8,024 bases of DNA from an uncultured Nitrospina sp. (GTDB lineage: Bacteria > Nitrospinota > Nitrospinia > Nitrospinales > VA-1), in the NCBI GenBank assembly GCA_950072225.1, contig CATMOP010000080.1, forward strand, positions 1 to 8,024, read 5' to 3'. Each line of letters starts with the position of its first letter. Position 1 is the stretch's first letter. The translations under genes and the position numbers were made by a program. Below, one piece after another: positions 1-6,949 of the stretch. The notes under the pieces are model-generated. The model was not told the origin of the DNA. It worked only from the letters and a program-made list of their open reading frames with translations, and made no database searches.

Positions 1-270
1 AAAAAAGTCAGCTTGTTTGATACGGATAATTTCTTTTGTGATATATACTGTCTAGAGCCCGGTCAGTTCCAGAAAGTCCACTCCCACGAAGGCTCCGACA
101 AGGTTTATTATGTGCTTGAGGGGCAGGGCAAAGTGACTGTGGGTGCGGAAGAAAAAGTGCTTTCGCAAAACGAGATTACTATGGCTCCGTCAGGTCAGGA
201 TCACGGTGTAGTCAACCACACCGATGATAAACTGGTCATACTGGTATTCATGGCTCCAAAACCGGCGTAA
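1..270 (+). CDS. Small single-domain cupin protein (5' end outside window)
   Basis: This is the C-terminal 89 residues of a small cupin, a single beta-barrel domain that usually holds one metal ion. Both cupin motifs are visible. Motif 1 has the HxH pair (visible residues 27 and 29) followed by DKVYYVLEG. Motif 2 reads PxGxxHxxxN, with P63, G65, H68 and N72. The frame is open to base 1 with no stop. A TTG at base 13 could in principle start translation, but related small cupins have a further N-terminal strand, so the true start probably lies upstream of the window. The substrate cannot be told: stand-alone cupins of this size include sugar-binding, mannose-6-phosphate isomerase-like and regulatory members. 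The gene ends 118 bases before the radical SAM gene on the same strand, across a G+C-rich structured gap, so co-transcription is possible but not shown. Confidence 0.85.
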   Translation, partial: KKVSLFDTDNFFCDIYCLEPGQFQKVHSHEGSDKVYYVLEGQGKVTVGAEEKVLSQNEITMAPSGQDHGVVNHTDDKLVILVFMAPKPA

Positions 271-345
271 CCGCCGCCACTAGGCGTGGGGCCAATGGGG
301 CGGTGACGCTTCGCGACCGCCAGACCCGGCGAGTGGAATAAAGGC
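270..345. other. G+C-rich intergenic spacer with alternative hairpins
   Basis: The gap after the cupin stop codon is much richer in G+C than its surroundings. GGCGGT at 299-304 can pair perfectly with ACCGCC at 316-321; a small inner stem CGC-TTC-GCG at 307-315 extends that hairpin after a two-base bulge. The same GGCGGT can instead pair with a second ACCGCC at 270-275, so two mutually exclusive hairpins are possible. No run of T follows on the + strand, so this is not a standard intrinsic terminator. It could be a copy of a dispersed palindromic repeat, an RNA structure between the two genes, or chance in G+C-rich sequence. Confidence 0.4.
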
Positions 346-388
346 CGTGCCCATACATAAAAAATTGAATTAGTAGGTTCTCATTAAA

Positions 389-2164
389 ATGATTTATCTG
401 GTTTTCCCGACATCCTGGCATCCTTCGCAACCCTACCTGAGTTTGCCCAGCCTGAAAGCATTTCTCAATATGCATGGGGTGCACGATGTTGTTCAGCGTG
501 ACCTGGCGATTGAATTGCTTAATGATCTGTGTACATGGGAAAAAACCAAACCGCTCTACGAACGAATCATACGGGAGTTGAATGAACTGAGTTCCCGGCC
601 CCGGCTCACGCAGGTGGAGGCTGAAAAGTTTAACAAGCTGAGGGAAGCGGAAGAGATCGTCATGGCCCTGAAAGACCAGATCGACTCCGCCGTGGCTTCG
701 CAACGCAGTCAGGAGTTTTATGACCTCGACCAGTACATGGAAAACCTCAAGATCATGGATGTCTGGCTGGACAATATTCTCGCCCCCTATTATCCGTCGC
801 AGTTGACCGTCATTGGCAGTCAGATGCGGTTTTCCCCTTACTCGTCCCAAGAGGTGATCGACTCTTTCAATCATCCGGAAGAAAACTTTTTCTATGACCT
901 GTACCAGCAATGGTATCTGCCGGAAATTCTGCAAGAAGACATCGACATTCTTGGTATTTCCATCACATCGGTGGAACAAATTATTTCCGGCCTGACTCTG
1001 GCTTATCTGGTCAAGCAGAACCGGCCAGAAATCCATATCATTATTGGGGGAAGCGTGTTCACCAAACTGGTGGATCGTTTGGAAAACGATGGTTCGCCTC
1101 TATTCGACTTTGTTGACAGTTTCATTGTGCACGAAGGTGAGACACCGCTTCTCAGGCTGGTCGAGCACCTTCGCGGAGACGGGGACCTCAGTAAAGTTCC
1201 CAACCTGATTTACAAGCAGGACGGCAAAGTTAAAGTGAACCGGCCTTTCGCTAAAGAGGAACTCAATGCTTTGCCGACACCGGACTTTGACGGTCTGCCG
1301 CTGGATCTTTATCTTGCTCCGGACCGGGTTCTTCCGGTGATGGGTTCCAGAGGTTGTTACTGGGAGAAATGTGCATTCTGTTCAATTCCTTTCGACCACA
1401 TGGAATTCCATGTTCGTTACGCCGAGAACGTGGTGAACGATTTTAAAGCTTTGCAGAAAAAATATAACTGCAACCATTTTTTCTTCACCGATGAGGCGCT
1501 TCCCATTAATTTTCTTAGAACCTTTGCGGCCAAAATTATTGAGGAGAAAATCGATGTGCAGTGGACGGGCGAACTCAAGTTCGAGAAGAGCCTGCTAAAA
1601 GACGACCGTATGGATTTGTTATATAAATCCGGGTGCAGAAAACTTATTTTTGGATTGGAGTCTTACAACCAGCGGGTTCTGGATTCCATGAAAAAGGGTG
1701 TTGAACTGAGTTGGGTCGATGAAACGGCGGAACGATGTGTGAAGTTGGGCATCGCCATGCATTTTTACCTGATTTGCGGATTCCCCACCGAAACCCGTGA
1801 AGAGGTGATGGACTCGATCAACTTTATACTCGATAACCAGCGTTTGCTGGACTCCCCCGGTTTTTCAGCCATCCTTTCCCAGTTTGACTTGGAACGGGGT
1901 GCGCCTATTGAAAAAAATCCGGCGGAATGGGGCATCAAAAACCTTTTCACCCCGCCGGAACATGATTTGAGTTTGGGCTATTCTTATGAAACAACTATCG
2001 GTATGAACTCGGAGGAAATCACTGAGTTGTACCAGCAATTGATCGAAAAGCTGGGGCGTGAGGTGATGACCTTTCCACACAATTATTCCCTATCCGATGG
2101 CCTGCTTTATCTCGCTCACCACCAGCACAATTCCTTGACCGAAAGATTAGGCGCTCTTGTTTAA
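389..2164 (+). CDS. B12-binding-domain-type radical SAM protein
   Basis: This 591-residue protein belongs to the radical SAM superfamily, whose members use a [4Fe-4S] cluster and S-adenosylmethionine to make a 5'-deoxyadenosyl radical. Cluster cysteines are C323, C328 and C331, in GCYWEKCAFC, a CX4CX2C spacing rather than the commoner CX3CX2C. Other core features are FFTDEALP after the cluster, GLESYNQRVLDSMKKG (residues 422-437) and the glycine-rich GFPTET (464-469), all matching the Elp3/MiaB-like TIM-barrel core. The N-terminal half resembles a B12-binding Rossmann domain: DILGISITS (186-194), IIIGGS (217-222) and HEGE (248-251). I do not see the DxHxxG cobalamin ligand motif. A charged, probably helical segment lies around residues 55-115. 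The ATG is preceded only by a weak TAGG 11 bases upstream. The substrate is unknown; methyltransfer or peptide modification are options from the wider family. No obvious precursor peptide or partner gene adjoins it. Confidence 0.9.
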   Translation: MIYLVFPTSWHPSQPYLSLPSLKAFLNMHGVHDVVQRDLAIELLNDLCTWEKTKPLYERIIRELNELSSRPRLTQVEAEKFNKLREAEEIVMALKDQIDSAVASQRSQEFYDLDQYMENLKIMDVWLDNILAPYYPSQLTVIGSQMRFSPYSSQEVIDSFNHPEENFFYDLYQQWYLPEILQEDIDILGISITSVEQIISGLTLAYLVKQNRPEIHIIIGGSVFTKLVDRLENDGSPLFDFVDSFIVHEGETPLLRLVEHLRGDGDLSKVPNLIYKQDGKVKVNRPFAKEELNALPTPDFDGLPLDLYLAPDRVLPVMGSRGCYWEKCAFCSIPFDHMEFHVRYAENVVNDFKALQKKYNCNHFFFTDEALPINFLRTFAAKIIEEKIDVQWTGELKFEKSLLKDDRMDLLYKSGCRKLIFGLESYNQRVLDSMKKGVELSWVDETAERCVKLGIAMHFYLICGFPTETREEVMDSINFILDNQRLLDSPGFSAILSQFDLERGAPIEKNPAEWGIKNLFTPPEHDLSLGYSYETTIGMNSEEITELYQQLIEKLGREVMTFPHNYSLSDGLLYLAHHQHNSLTERLGALV

Positions 2165-2248
2165 CTAGCCGGCGAACCGCCAGGGGCAGTAATTTAACTA
2201 CAGCCCTTCTATCTCAATTCCTTACCAATAGTGCCTTGATTGTTTTTT
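2165..2248. other. Convergent intergenic gap, no clear terminator
   Basis: The radical SAM gene and the metal operon converge here. A short hairpin GGCG-AAC-CGCC lies at 2171-2181 just after the radical SAM stop, but no T run follows it. A T-rich run at 2243-2250 on the + strand lacks a convincing stem in front of it; only the loose pair CCAATA (2225-2230) and TATTGG (2250-2255) surrounds it. No intrinsic terminator can be named for either strand. Confidence 0.3.
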
Positions 2249-2875
2249 TTATTGGGCCGCACGCCCAGTGCTGTTTTCCAGTTCCAGTCGGGCATCTTTG
2301 AAAATGCCAAATGAGGATTGCAGAATCAGCCCGGCGATGACAACCCCGACTGCCAGGTCGGGCCAGTGAGAACCTGTCCAGGCCACACCGCCTGCGGCCG
2401 CCAAAACCCCAAGGTTTGCCAGTACATCGTTGCGTGAACACAACCAGGCCGAACGCATGTTGATATCATCATCTTTGAAGCGCAGGAGCAAATAGGCGCA
2501 GAACAGGTTGACCGCCAGAGCCAATCCGCCGACAATGCCCATCGTTGAGGCATCTGGAAGTACCTGATGGGTAATTCGATAAATAGCGGAACCCAGAATG
2601 CCGAGCGCGAAAATACTCATTATGATTCCCTTAAGAATCGCAGCGCGGGTTCTCCAAACCGGATCGTGTTGAATCACGAAAAGGGAAAATCCGTATATGG
2701 CGGCATCGCCCAGCATATCGAGGGCATCGGCCATCAATGCGTTGGATTGAGCCAGCCACCCGGCAATGCCTTCGACAAAAAACATGACCAGGTTGATAAC
2801 GAGTACCAGCCAAAGAATTTTCCGTTTGGCACCATGCGCCAGTTCCTCTTCCAATGCAGAACAAGAGTTGCCCAT
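2249..2875 (-). CDS. Short CDF-like cation transporter (last gene of metal operon)
   Basis: This 208-residue membrane protein resembles the transmembrane part of cation diffusion facilitators, which export Zn, Co, Cd or Fe by proton exchange. About six hydrophobic helices can be drawn, near residues 20-41, 46-68, 80-101, 112-133, 148-167 and 172-190. The second helix carries ADALDMLGD, where CDF exporters usually read aDAxHMLsD, so D53 takes the place of the usual His and D57 is kept. The fifth helix carries LCSRNDVLANLG; C146 and D150 sit where a family HxxxD pair would be. The C-terminal cytoplasmic domain of full CDF proteins (about 300 residues) is absent. The start is one base after the permease stop, with an AAGG-type site just upstream, so it is translated as part of the metal operon. 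Metal export is inferred from family resemblance; the altered site makes the ion uncertain. Confidence 0.8.
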   Translation of the reverse strand: MGNSCSALEEELAHGAKRKILWLVLVINLVMFFVEGIAGWLAQSNALMADALDMLGDAAIYGFSLFVIQHDPVWRTRAAILKGIIMSIFALGILGSAIYRITHQVLPDASTMGIVGGLALAVNLFCAYLLLRFKDDDINMRSAWLCSRNDVLANLGVLAAAGGVAWTGSHWPDLAVGVVIAGLILQSSFGIFKDARLELENSTGRAAQ

Positions 2876-2876
2876 G

Positions 2877-3698
2877 TCAGGCCTTTTTCCAGAATCGGGT
2901 TATGACCAAAGACAATAAGTAGAAAGCCCCTGCGACAAGAATGATGGTGGGGCCGGGTGGCAGATCGGGCTGGTACGATATCGCCAAACCTCCTGTGGTG
3001 AAAACCACTCCCAGAAGAGTGGCTAACAGCATCATCAGATTCAGTGAGCGGACATAAAGGCCCGATACCGCCGCCGGAAGCGTTAACAGGGCGATCACCA
3101 GAATCAGCCCGACAATCTGAATCAATATTACGACGGTCAAGGCAACGAGAGCGAGAAAGAGCAAATAAAATCTCTCAACGGGAATACCCCGCAGGCGGGC
3201 AAACTCTTCATCGAACGATACTGCCAGAAACTGTTTATAAAATAGAAATACGATGAGCAGGATCAGGACATCCAACCCGGCGATCCAGAAAAGGTCATCG
3301 GAGGAGATCATCAAAATATTTCCGAATAAAAAACTCATAAGGTCGATGTTGTAGCCGGGAGATTTCGAGATGAACAATATTCCAATCGCCATGCCTCCCG
3401 CCCACAGCGCTCCAATGACTGTATCTTCCTGTTGTTGCAGTCGCAGGCTCACCCAGCCAAGAATTACCGCAAAAACCAGGGCCGCGACCAGTGCGCCCTC
3501 AATGGGAGGCCTGCCCAGGTAATAGGCGATACCCATTCCGCCCAACACCGAATGGGCGATGCCGCCAGCCAGATAACCGATGCGTTTTACCACGACGTAA
3601 GAGCCCACCACGCCACAGGCCACACTGGCGAGAATGCCGCCAACAATAGCGTTTTGCATAAAAGCCTGGGAAGAAACCGCATCGAAAAAACTACTCAT
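2877..3698 (-). CDS. Metal ABC transporter permease, ZnuB/MntB (ABC-3) family
   Basis: This 273-residue integral membrane protein forms the channel of a zinc/manganese-type ABC importer in the inner membrane. The length is normal for the family. Family-typical stretches include GSYVVVKRIGYLAGGIAHSV (residues 32-51, family form ..vvlrrlsliGdglsHavl), the SPGYNIDLMSFLFGNIL stretch before the middle loop, and FDEEFARLRGIP, the cytoplasmic segment that contacts the ATPase. About seven to eight hydrophobic segments follow one another from near residue 14 to 268. The ATG overlaps the ATPase stop as ATGA, so translation is probably coupled; there is only an A-rich stretch at the normal Shine-Dalgarno position. 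The metal cannot be read from the permease, but the His-rich loop of the partner binding protein favours zinc. ZnuB is the closest named role, with MntB or TroC as alternatives. Confidence 0.93.
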   Translation of the reverse strand: MSSFFDAVSSQAFMQNAIVGGILASVACGVVGSYVVVKRIGYLAGGIAHSVLGGMGIAYYLGRPPIEGALVAALVFAVILGWVSLRLQQQEDTVIGALWAGGMAIGILFISKSPGYNIDLMSFLFGNILMISSDDLFWIAGLDVLILLIVFLFYKQFLAVSFDEEFARLRGIPVERFYLLFLALVALTVVILIQIVGLILVIALLTLPAAVSGLYVRSLNLMMLLATLLGVVFTTGGLAISYQPDLPPGPTIILVAGAFYLLSLVITRFWKKA

Positions 3699-4447
3699 GA
3701 TAATTTTTTTTCATCCTCATGATGGTGGTGCACCATATGCATATGGGTGCCATACATGTTTTCAATCGTTTCTCCTGTCAGTTCTGATGTGGGGTGGCAG
3801 ATGAGGGTGCGGTTGATGCAGGCTACCCGGTCAATGTATTGCGAAATAAAACCGATGTCATGGGTCACCACGATGATGGTGACGCTCTCGTTCAACTGCT
3901 TGAGCAGGTCGAAGATGTCCTTTTCAATTTTCATATCGACATTAGCGGTGGGCTCGTCGAGAATCATGATTTTTGGTTCACAGGTGAGGGCCCGAGCAAT
4001 AAGAACCCTCTGCAGTTGCCCACCTGAGAGAGAACCGATAGCGCGTTTGCGAAGTTCTAGAATTTCGACATCGTCCATGGATTTTTCGGCAGCGCGTTTA
4101 TCATCCTTATTAAAAAAACCAATGCTCGAAGTTTTTCCCAAGCGCCCCATTAAAACCACTTCCTCCACACTGATCGGGAAATCCCGGGAAAACGGTGTTA
4201 ACTGCGGCATGTAACCGATTTCCTTAACGGATTGGAAGGGTGGCTTGCCAAGAACCTCAATGGTACCCTTGTCTGGGGTTAAAACTCCCATGATGATTTT
4301 CAGCAGGGTAGTTTTGCCGCTTCCGTTCGGACCGACCATTCCGATAAATTCGTTACGCTGGATATCGATCTGGATGTTTTCAAGTATTTTCGGGCCGTCA
4401 TAACTGAAATGAAGGTCCTTTATTTTAATGATCGAATCCATACTCAC
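3695..4447 (-). CDS. Metal ABC transporter ATPase, ZnuC/MntA-like
   Basis: This 250-residue cytoplasmic ATPase powers the adjacent permease. All nucleotide-binding motifs are intact: Walker A GPNGSGKT (39-46), Q-loop Q82, signature LSGGQ (140-144), Walker B IMILDEP (160-166) and H-loop H196. The C-terminus is His-rich: H235, H237 and H240-H243, followed by acidic residues. Such a tail could bind metal ions, as in some zinc-linked ATPases, but this is inference. The preferred start is GTG at 4447-4445, which overlaps the binding-protein stop as GTGA and has GGAG seven bases upstream. The ATG at 4441-4439 is two codons further in and sits 13 bases from the same site, so it is less likely. It is the second gene of the operon and overlaps the permease start by four bases. 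Confidence 0.93.
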   Translation of the reverse strand: MSMDSIIKIKDLHFSYDGPKILENIQIDIQRNEFIGMVGPNGSGKTTLLKIIMGVLTPDKGTIEVLGKPPFQSVKEIGYMPQLTPFSRDFPISVEEVVLMGRLGKTSSIGFFNKDDKRAAEKSMDDVEILELRKRAIGSLSGGQLQRVLIARALTCEPKIMILDEPTANVDMKIEKDIFDLLKQLNESVTIIVVTHDIGFISQYIDRVACINRTLICHPTSELTGETIENMYGTHMHMVHHHHEDEKKLS

Positions 4448-5304
4448 TGTAATGCTCCAGAAATGGCTGTAGCTGTCCGCCGCATGTTTGCCAGATAATC
4501 TTCCGCAAGGGGGTCCATTTCACGGACGGTAGCGCCAATCATTTTCGCGATTTTTTCAGCAATGGAAAGACTGAATTGCTTTTGTACAAATATTACCTTA
4601 ATCCCAAGCTTTTTGCCTTTTTCAATTATTTTTTGCAATGACCGGGCTCCGGGTTCTTTTCCTCCGTCTTCAATGGAAATCTGTTCCAAGCCATAGTCCT
4701 CGGCAAAATGAGACCAGGCGGGATGGAATACCATGAAGCGATGATTATCGCTTCCCGCAAGAATTTCCCGGATATCCCCGTCCAGAGCGTCCAGGTCATC
4801 GTGGAATGCCTGAAGATTTGCTTCAAAGTATTTTTCTTTTTGTGGTTCGGTACGGACGAGGGTTTCTTTGATTTTTTTTGCAATAACCTTGACCTTTGCC
4901 GGGCTGGTCCAAATATGTGGATCATTGGAGCTATGCGAGTGAGAGGGGTCATGACTGGTTGCTGGATGTTTGTTATTGTGCAAGGGAACGAATTGCAAGT
5001 TTGAGTGGATGGATTGAATCCGCTCAATCCAAATGGTTTCAAAAGGAACACCGATGCTGAAGTATAATTTTGCCTGGGAGAGAAGGCTCATCTTTTTCGG
5101 GTTGGGATTGAAAGTTGCCGGGCTCTCTCCGGGATTCACCATGACCTCAACTTTGACTTGCTCCCCACCAATTCGTTCGACAAAATATTTTTGCGGCAAG
5201 ATGCTGACAAAAACCGGGATGGGTTCGGTCCAACCATTATCAGTAAAAAATAGTAGCTGTGTCAGAGCAACTATAAATAGTCCTGTTTTAAGAAATTGAT
5301 TCAT
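4444..5304 (-). CDS. Periplasmic metal-binding protein of ABC importer, ZnuA-like
   Basis: This 286-residue cluster A-I substrate-binding protein captures a divalent metal in the periplasm. Residues 1 to about 27 form a Sec signal peptide: K6, then a hydrophobic run at 8-20, and no lipobox cysteine. Conserved landmarks are SILPQKYFVERIGG (34-47), DPHIW with H130, the FHPAW histidine H194, EPGARS (217-222) and MDP with D264. Between residues 109 and 130 lies a His-rich loop (H109, H113, H118, H122, H124, H130), typical of zinc-specific members. The usual first ligand, the His of a PHxxxP motif, is missing: the matching site reads ESPATFNPNP, with A63 in its place. Proteins with PAT(F/Y)xP at this site exist in other bacteria from memory, so this may be a subgroup trait rather than a defect. 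It is the first gene of the operon; no strong Shine-Dalgarno precedes the ATG. Zinc is most likely, manganese or iron possible. Confidence 0.9.
   Translation of the reverse strand: MNQFLKTGLFIVALTQLLFFTDNGWTEPIPVFVSILPQKYFVERIGGEQVKVEVMVNPGESPATFNPNPKKMSLLSQAKLYFSIGVPFETIWIERIQSIHSNLQFVPLHNNKHPATSHDPSHSHSSNDPHIWTSPAKVKVIAKKIKETLVRTEPQKEKYFEANLQAFHDDLDALDGDIREILAGSDNHRFMVFHPAWSHFAEDYGLEQISIEDGGKEPGARSLQKIIEKGKKLGIKVIFVQKQFSLSIAEKIAKMIGATVREMDPLAEDYLANMRRTATAISGALQ
4456..4459 (-). promoter_or_regulatory. Ribosome binding site favouring the GTG start of the ATPase
   Basis: GGAG on the minus strand lies seven bases before GTG 4447 and 13 before ATG 4441. Normal spacing picks the GTG, which creates a GTGA stop/start overlap with the binding-protein gene. 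Confidence 0.55.
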
Positions 5305-5344
5305 TTATTCAGTGTTCTTAATCAAAAGTGGTTAAAGAGAGGCT

Positions 5345-5367
5345 TCAGTATAAAGTATTTCTACTGA
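5345..5367 (-). promoter_or_regulatory. Inverted repeat overlapping promoter candidate of the metal operon
   Basis: TCAGTA (5345-5350) and TACTGA (5362-5367) form a perfect 6-base inverted repeat with 11 bases between. On the minus strand a TATACT -10 candidate (5347-5352) lies in one arm, about 43 bases ahead of the first start codon; the -35 candidate 17 bases upstream (TGGGGA, 5370-5375) is weak. Position and size suit an operator for a metal-responsive repressor of the Fur/Zur or MntR type, but the sequence does not match a consensus I can name with confidence. No T run follows, so it is not a terminator for the upstream gene. Confidence 0.4.
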
Positions 5368-5382
5368 GATCCCCATAAGCTA

Positions 5383-6078
5383 TTAAATCAGCCAGAGCAA
5401 ACCGAAGGGCAGGGCAAATAAAAGTAAGCCTATTAGTATATTGACGATCTGAAACAAGAAAATGCTGTCGGTAATGGGGGCGATCATAACTTCTGTTCCG
5501 ACCCTGCGAACAGCATGTTCGATATCTGCGGACGTGATTTCTTCCTTATCATTTTTGTGAAGTTCTTCTACCACATTATCCAGGAAAAAAAAGCGTAGTG
5601 CCTTGAGTATGACTGCAAACAGGAGTCCAGAGGAAAAACCTGCTATGCCTCCCCGTTGCTTCAACTTTTGGCGCAGTTCATTCCCGATCTGGTCATACTT
5701 TTGCGCCAGTTCATGTTTGGGTATGTTTTTCTGAAACCTTGGAAAGCGTCCAATTACTTCACGCGTTAACCAGTCCAGCAATTCCTGAAGTCCCGACAAT
5801 GCTTCCCGCATTTTTTTTCCCAGGAGATGGAGACTGCAGGATATCCAGCCGTGAAGCACGCCCAGGCCAAGATAAACTCCTCCCAACAAAAATAAAATTG
5901 TTCCTTCCACCCAAACGCTCCATTCGACGGTGTCGAGCACCTTGAGGTCAAATATAAAGATTGCAAGAGCACCCAGAGAAAAACCCAAAATGCCGAACAA
6001 AAAAAGGTTCTTGAAGGTACCGACCAGAAGATCTTTGAAAAATCCGATCCAGAATTCGAGGACCTGTTGTTTGTTCAT
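5383..6078 (-). CDS. Unrecognised four-helix membrane protein
   Basis: I do not recognise this 231-residue protein. Four hydrophobic segments are visible at about residues 24-43, 57-80, 145-165 and 206-231, the last ending at the C-terminus. Between the second and third is a charged stretch of about 60 residues (roughly 87-144), mostly helical by its look, rich in Leu, Lys, Arg and Glu. A second soluble loop, about 167-200, holds NDKEEITSADIEHAVRRVG, another charged helix-like segment. No catalytic motif is evident. The ATG overlaps the stop of the J-protein gene as ATGA and lacks a Shine-Dalgarno sequence of its own, so translation is probably coupled to that gene. This suggests a functional link: a membrane partner, anchor or client of the J-protein. 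The gap to the downstream metal operon is 78 bases and contains that operon's own promoter candidate. Confidence 0.85.
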   Translation of the reverse strand: MNKQQVLEFWIGFFKDLLVGTFKNLFLFGILGFSLGALAIFIFDLKVLDTVEWSVWVEGTILFLLGGVYLGLGVLHGWISCSLHLLGKKMREALSGLQELLDWLTREVIGRFPRFQKNIPKHELAQKYDQIGNELRQKLKQRGGIAGFSSGLLFAVILKALRFFFLDNVVEELHKNDKEEITSADIEHAVRRVGTEVMIAPITDSIFLFQIVNILIGLLLFALPFGLLWLI

Positions 6079-6944
6079 TCTTTGGAGGGGCTCGCTTCAG
6101 GGTCTACATGGATGGAAAGAATCAGATCTCCGCGTTTTCCATCCTGAGTTTTTCCTTTATTGCGTATGCGAAGCTTTCCGCCGGAAGGAAAATTCGGGGG
6201 GATAGTCACCATCAGTTGTTCCGTGATGCCGTTAACCTGATAGGAAATTTTTTTGCGGGACCCGTTGAGGGCCTCTATCGATGGGATGGAAAGGGAGAAA
6301 TCCATATCCAATGAGGATTGGGATTCTTTCTTCCCGAAAATTCCTTTTATACCGCCCAACAAAGGGTTTTCAGTTTTAGGGGGAACTGAAGAAGCTGGCC
6401 CGGATTGGGCCTGCTTTTGCTGGTTCATTTTATGTAGTGCGTACAAGGACGAGCCGACAACTTGAGCCAGCTTTAAGCCCATGCCAATTCTTCCAATCGG
6501 ACCCGGCACCATTCTGAGGATTCTCCCCAATCCGCCTACGGCGCCGCCGAAAAACAAGGTCTGGAAAAACGTGTTGCCGGAACGAAAGCCGGAACGGTTG
6601 AACTCCCGATTGAGTTCTTCAAAAATTTCACGGGCATTTTCACCGCGAAACATGCTGGCAAAAATATCTTCCTGGGAATAACGGAAATTAGAAGACCCGG
6701 TGGTGTGTCCGGCAAGATGGTCGGCCCGAAACCGATCGTACTCTTTTTTCTTCAATGGGTCGCTCAACACTCCATAGGCTTCTGTGATCTCTTTAAACTT
6801 TTTTTCACTTTCAGGATCATCAGGGTTGCGGTCCGGGTGAAGCTCAAGAGCCAGTTTGCGAAATGATTTTTTAATCTCATCCTGGCTTGAACTTTGAGAA
6901 ATATTTAGGATGGAGTAATAGTCCTCTTTTGTTCGGCGGGGCAT
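6075..6944 (-). CDS. J-domain co-chaperone with DnaJ-type C-terminal domain and hydrophobic centre
   Basis: This 289-residue protein starts with a complete J domain (about residues 8-72), including the HPD tripeptide at 36-38 that stimulates DnaK ATPase activity, plus FKEITEAYGVLSDP and the EYDRF end. Residues 92-120 (EDIFASMFRG, REIFEELNREF, RSGF) resemble a segment seen, from memory, in a J-protein subgroup of Deltaproteobacteria. Residues 126-171 are Gly-rich and hydrophobic (FFGGAVGGLG, then MVPGPIGRIG) and might insert in or lie on the membrane. A Gln/Pro-rich linker follows at about 174-195. Residues 216-282 match the last beta domain of DnaJ/CbpA: VTIPPNFPSGGKLRIRNKG, then GDLILSIHVDP. 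The Cys-rich zinc finger of classical DnaJ is absent, so it is not DnaJ itself. The ATG is five bases after the stop of the upstream gene; its own stop overlaps the membrane-protein start. Confidence 0.9.
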   Translation of the reverse strand: MPRRTKEDYYSILNISQSSSQDEIKKSFRKLALELHPDRNPDDPESEKKFKEITEAYGVLSDPLKKKEYDRFRADHLAGHTTGSSNFRYSQEDIFASMFRGENAREIFEELNREFNRSGFRSGNTFFQTLFFGGAVGGLGRILRMVPGPIGRIGMGLKLAQVVGSSLYALHKMNQQKQAQSGPASSVPPKTENPLLGGIKGIFGKKESQSSLDMDFSLSIPSIEALNGSRKKISYQVNGITEQLMVTIPPNFPSGGKLRIRNKGKTQDGKRGDLILSIHVDPEASPSKE

Positions 6945-6949
6945 GGGTG

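Noticed and set aside
248..1036. Long minus-strand frame (262 codons) opposite the cupin end and radical SAM start
   Set aside because: It is antisense to two well-supported genes, its product has no recognisable domain, and it crosses the G+C-rich spacer; a coding shadow explains it.
2225..2266. Possible intrinsic terminator around the T8 run at 2243-2250 and the GGGC/GCCC stem at 2254-2266
   Set aside because: On the + strand the T run comes before the stem, and on the minus strand the stem is followed by A rather than T; neither orientation fits an intrinsic terminator.
2567..2905. Plus-strand frame of 112 codons opposite the CDF-like gene
   Set aside because: It overlaps a transmembrane protein with clear family resemblance on the other strand and shows no domain of its own.
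3747..4214. Plus-strand frame of 155 codons opposite the ABC ATPase
   Set aside because: The opposite strand has all ABC motifs in order; this frame is low-complexity Ser/Arg-rich shadow sequence.
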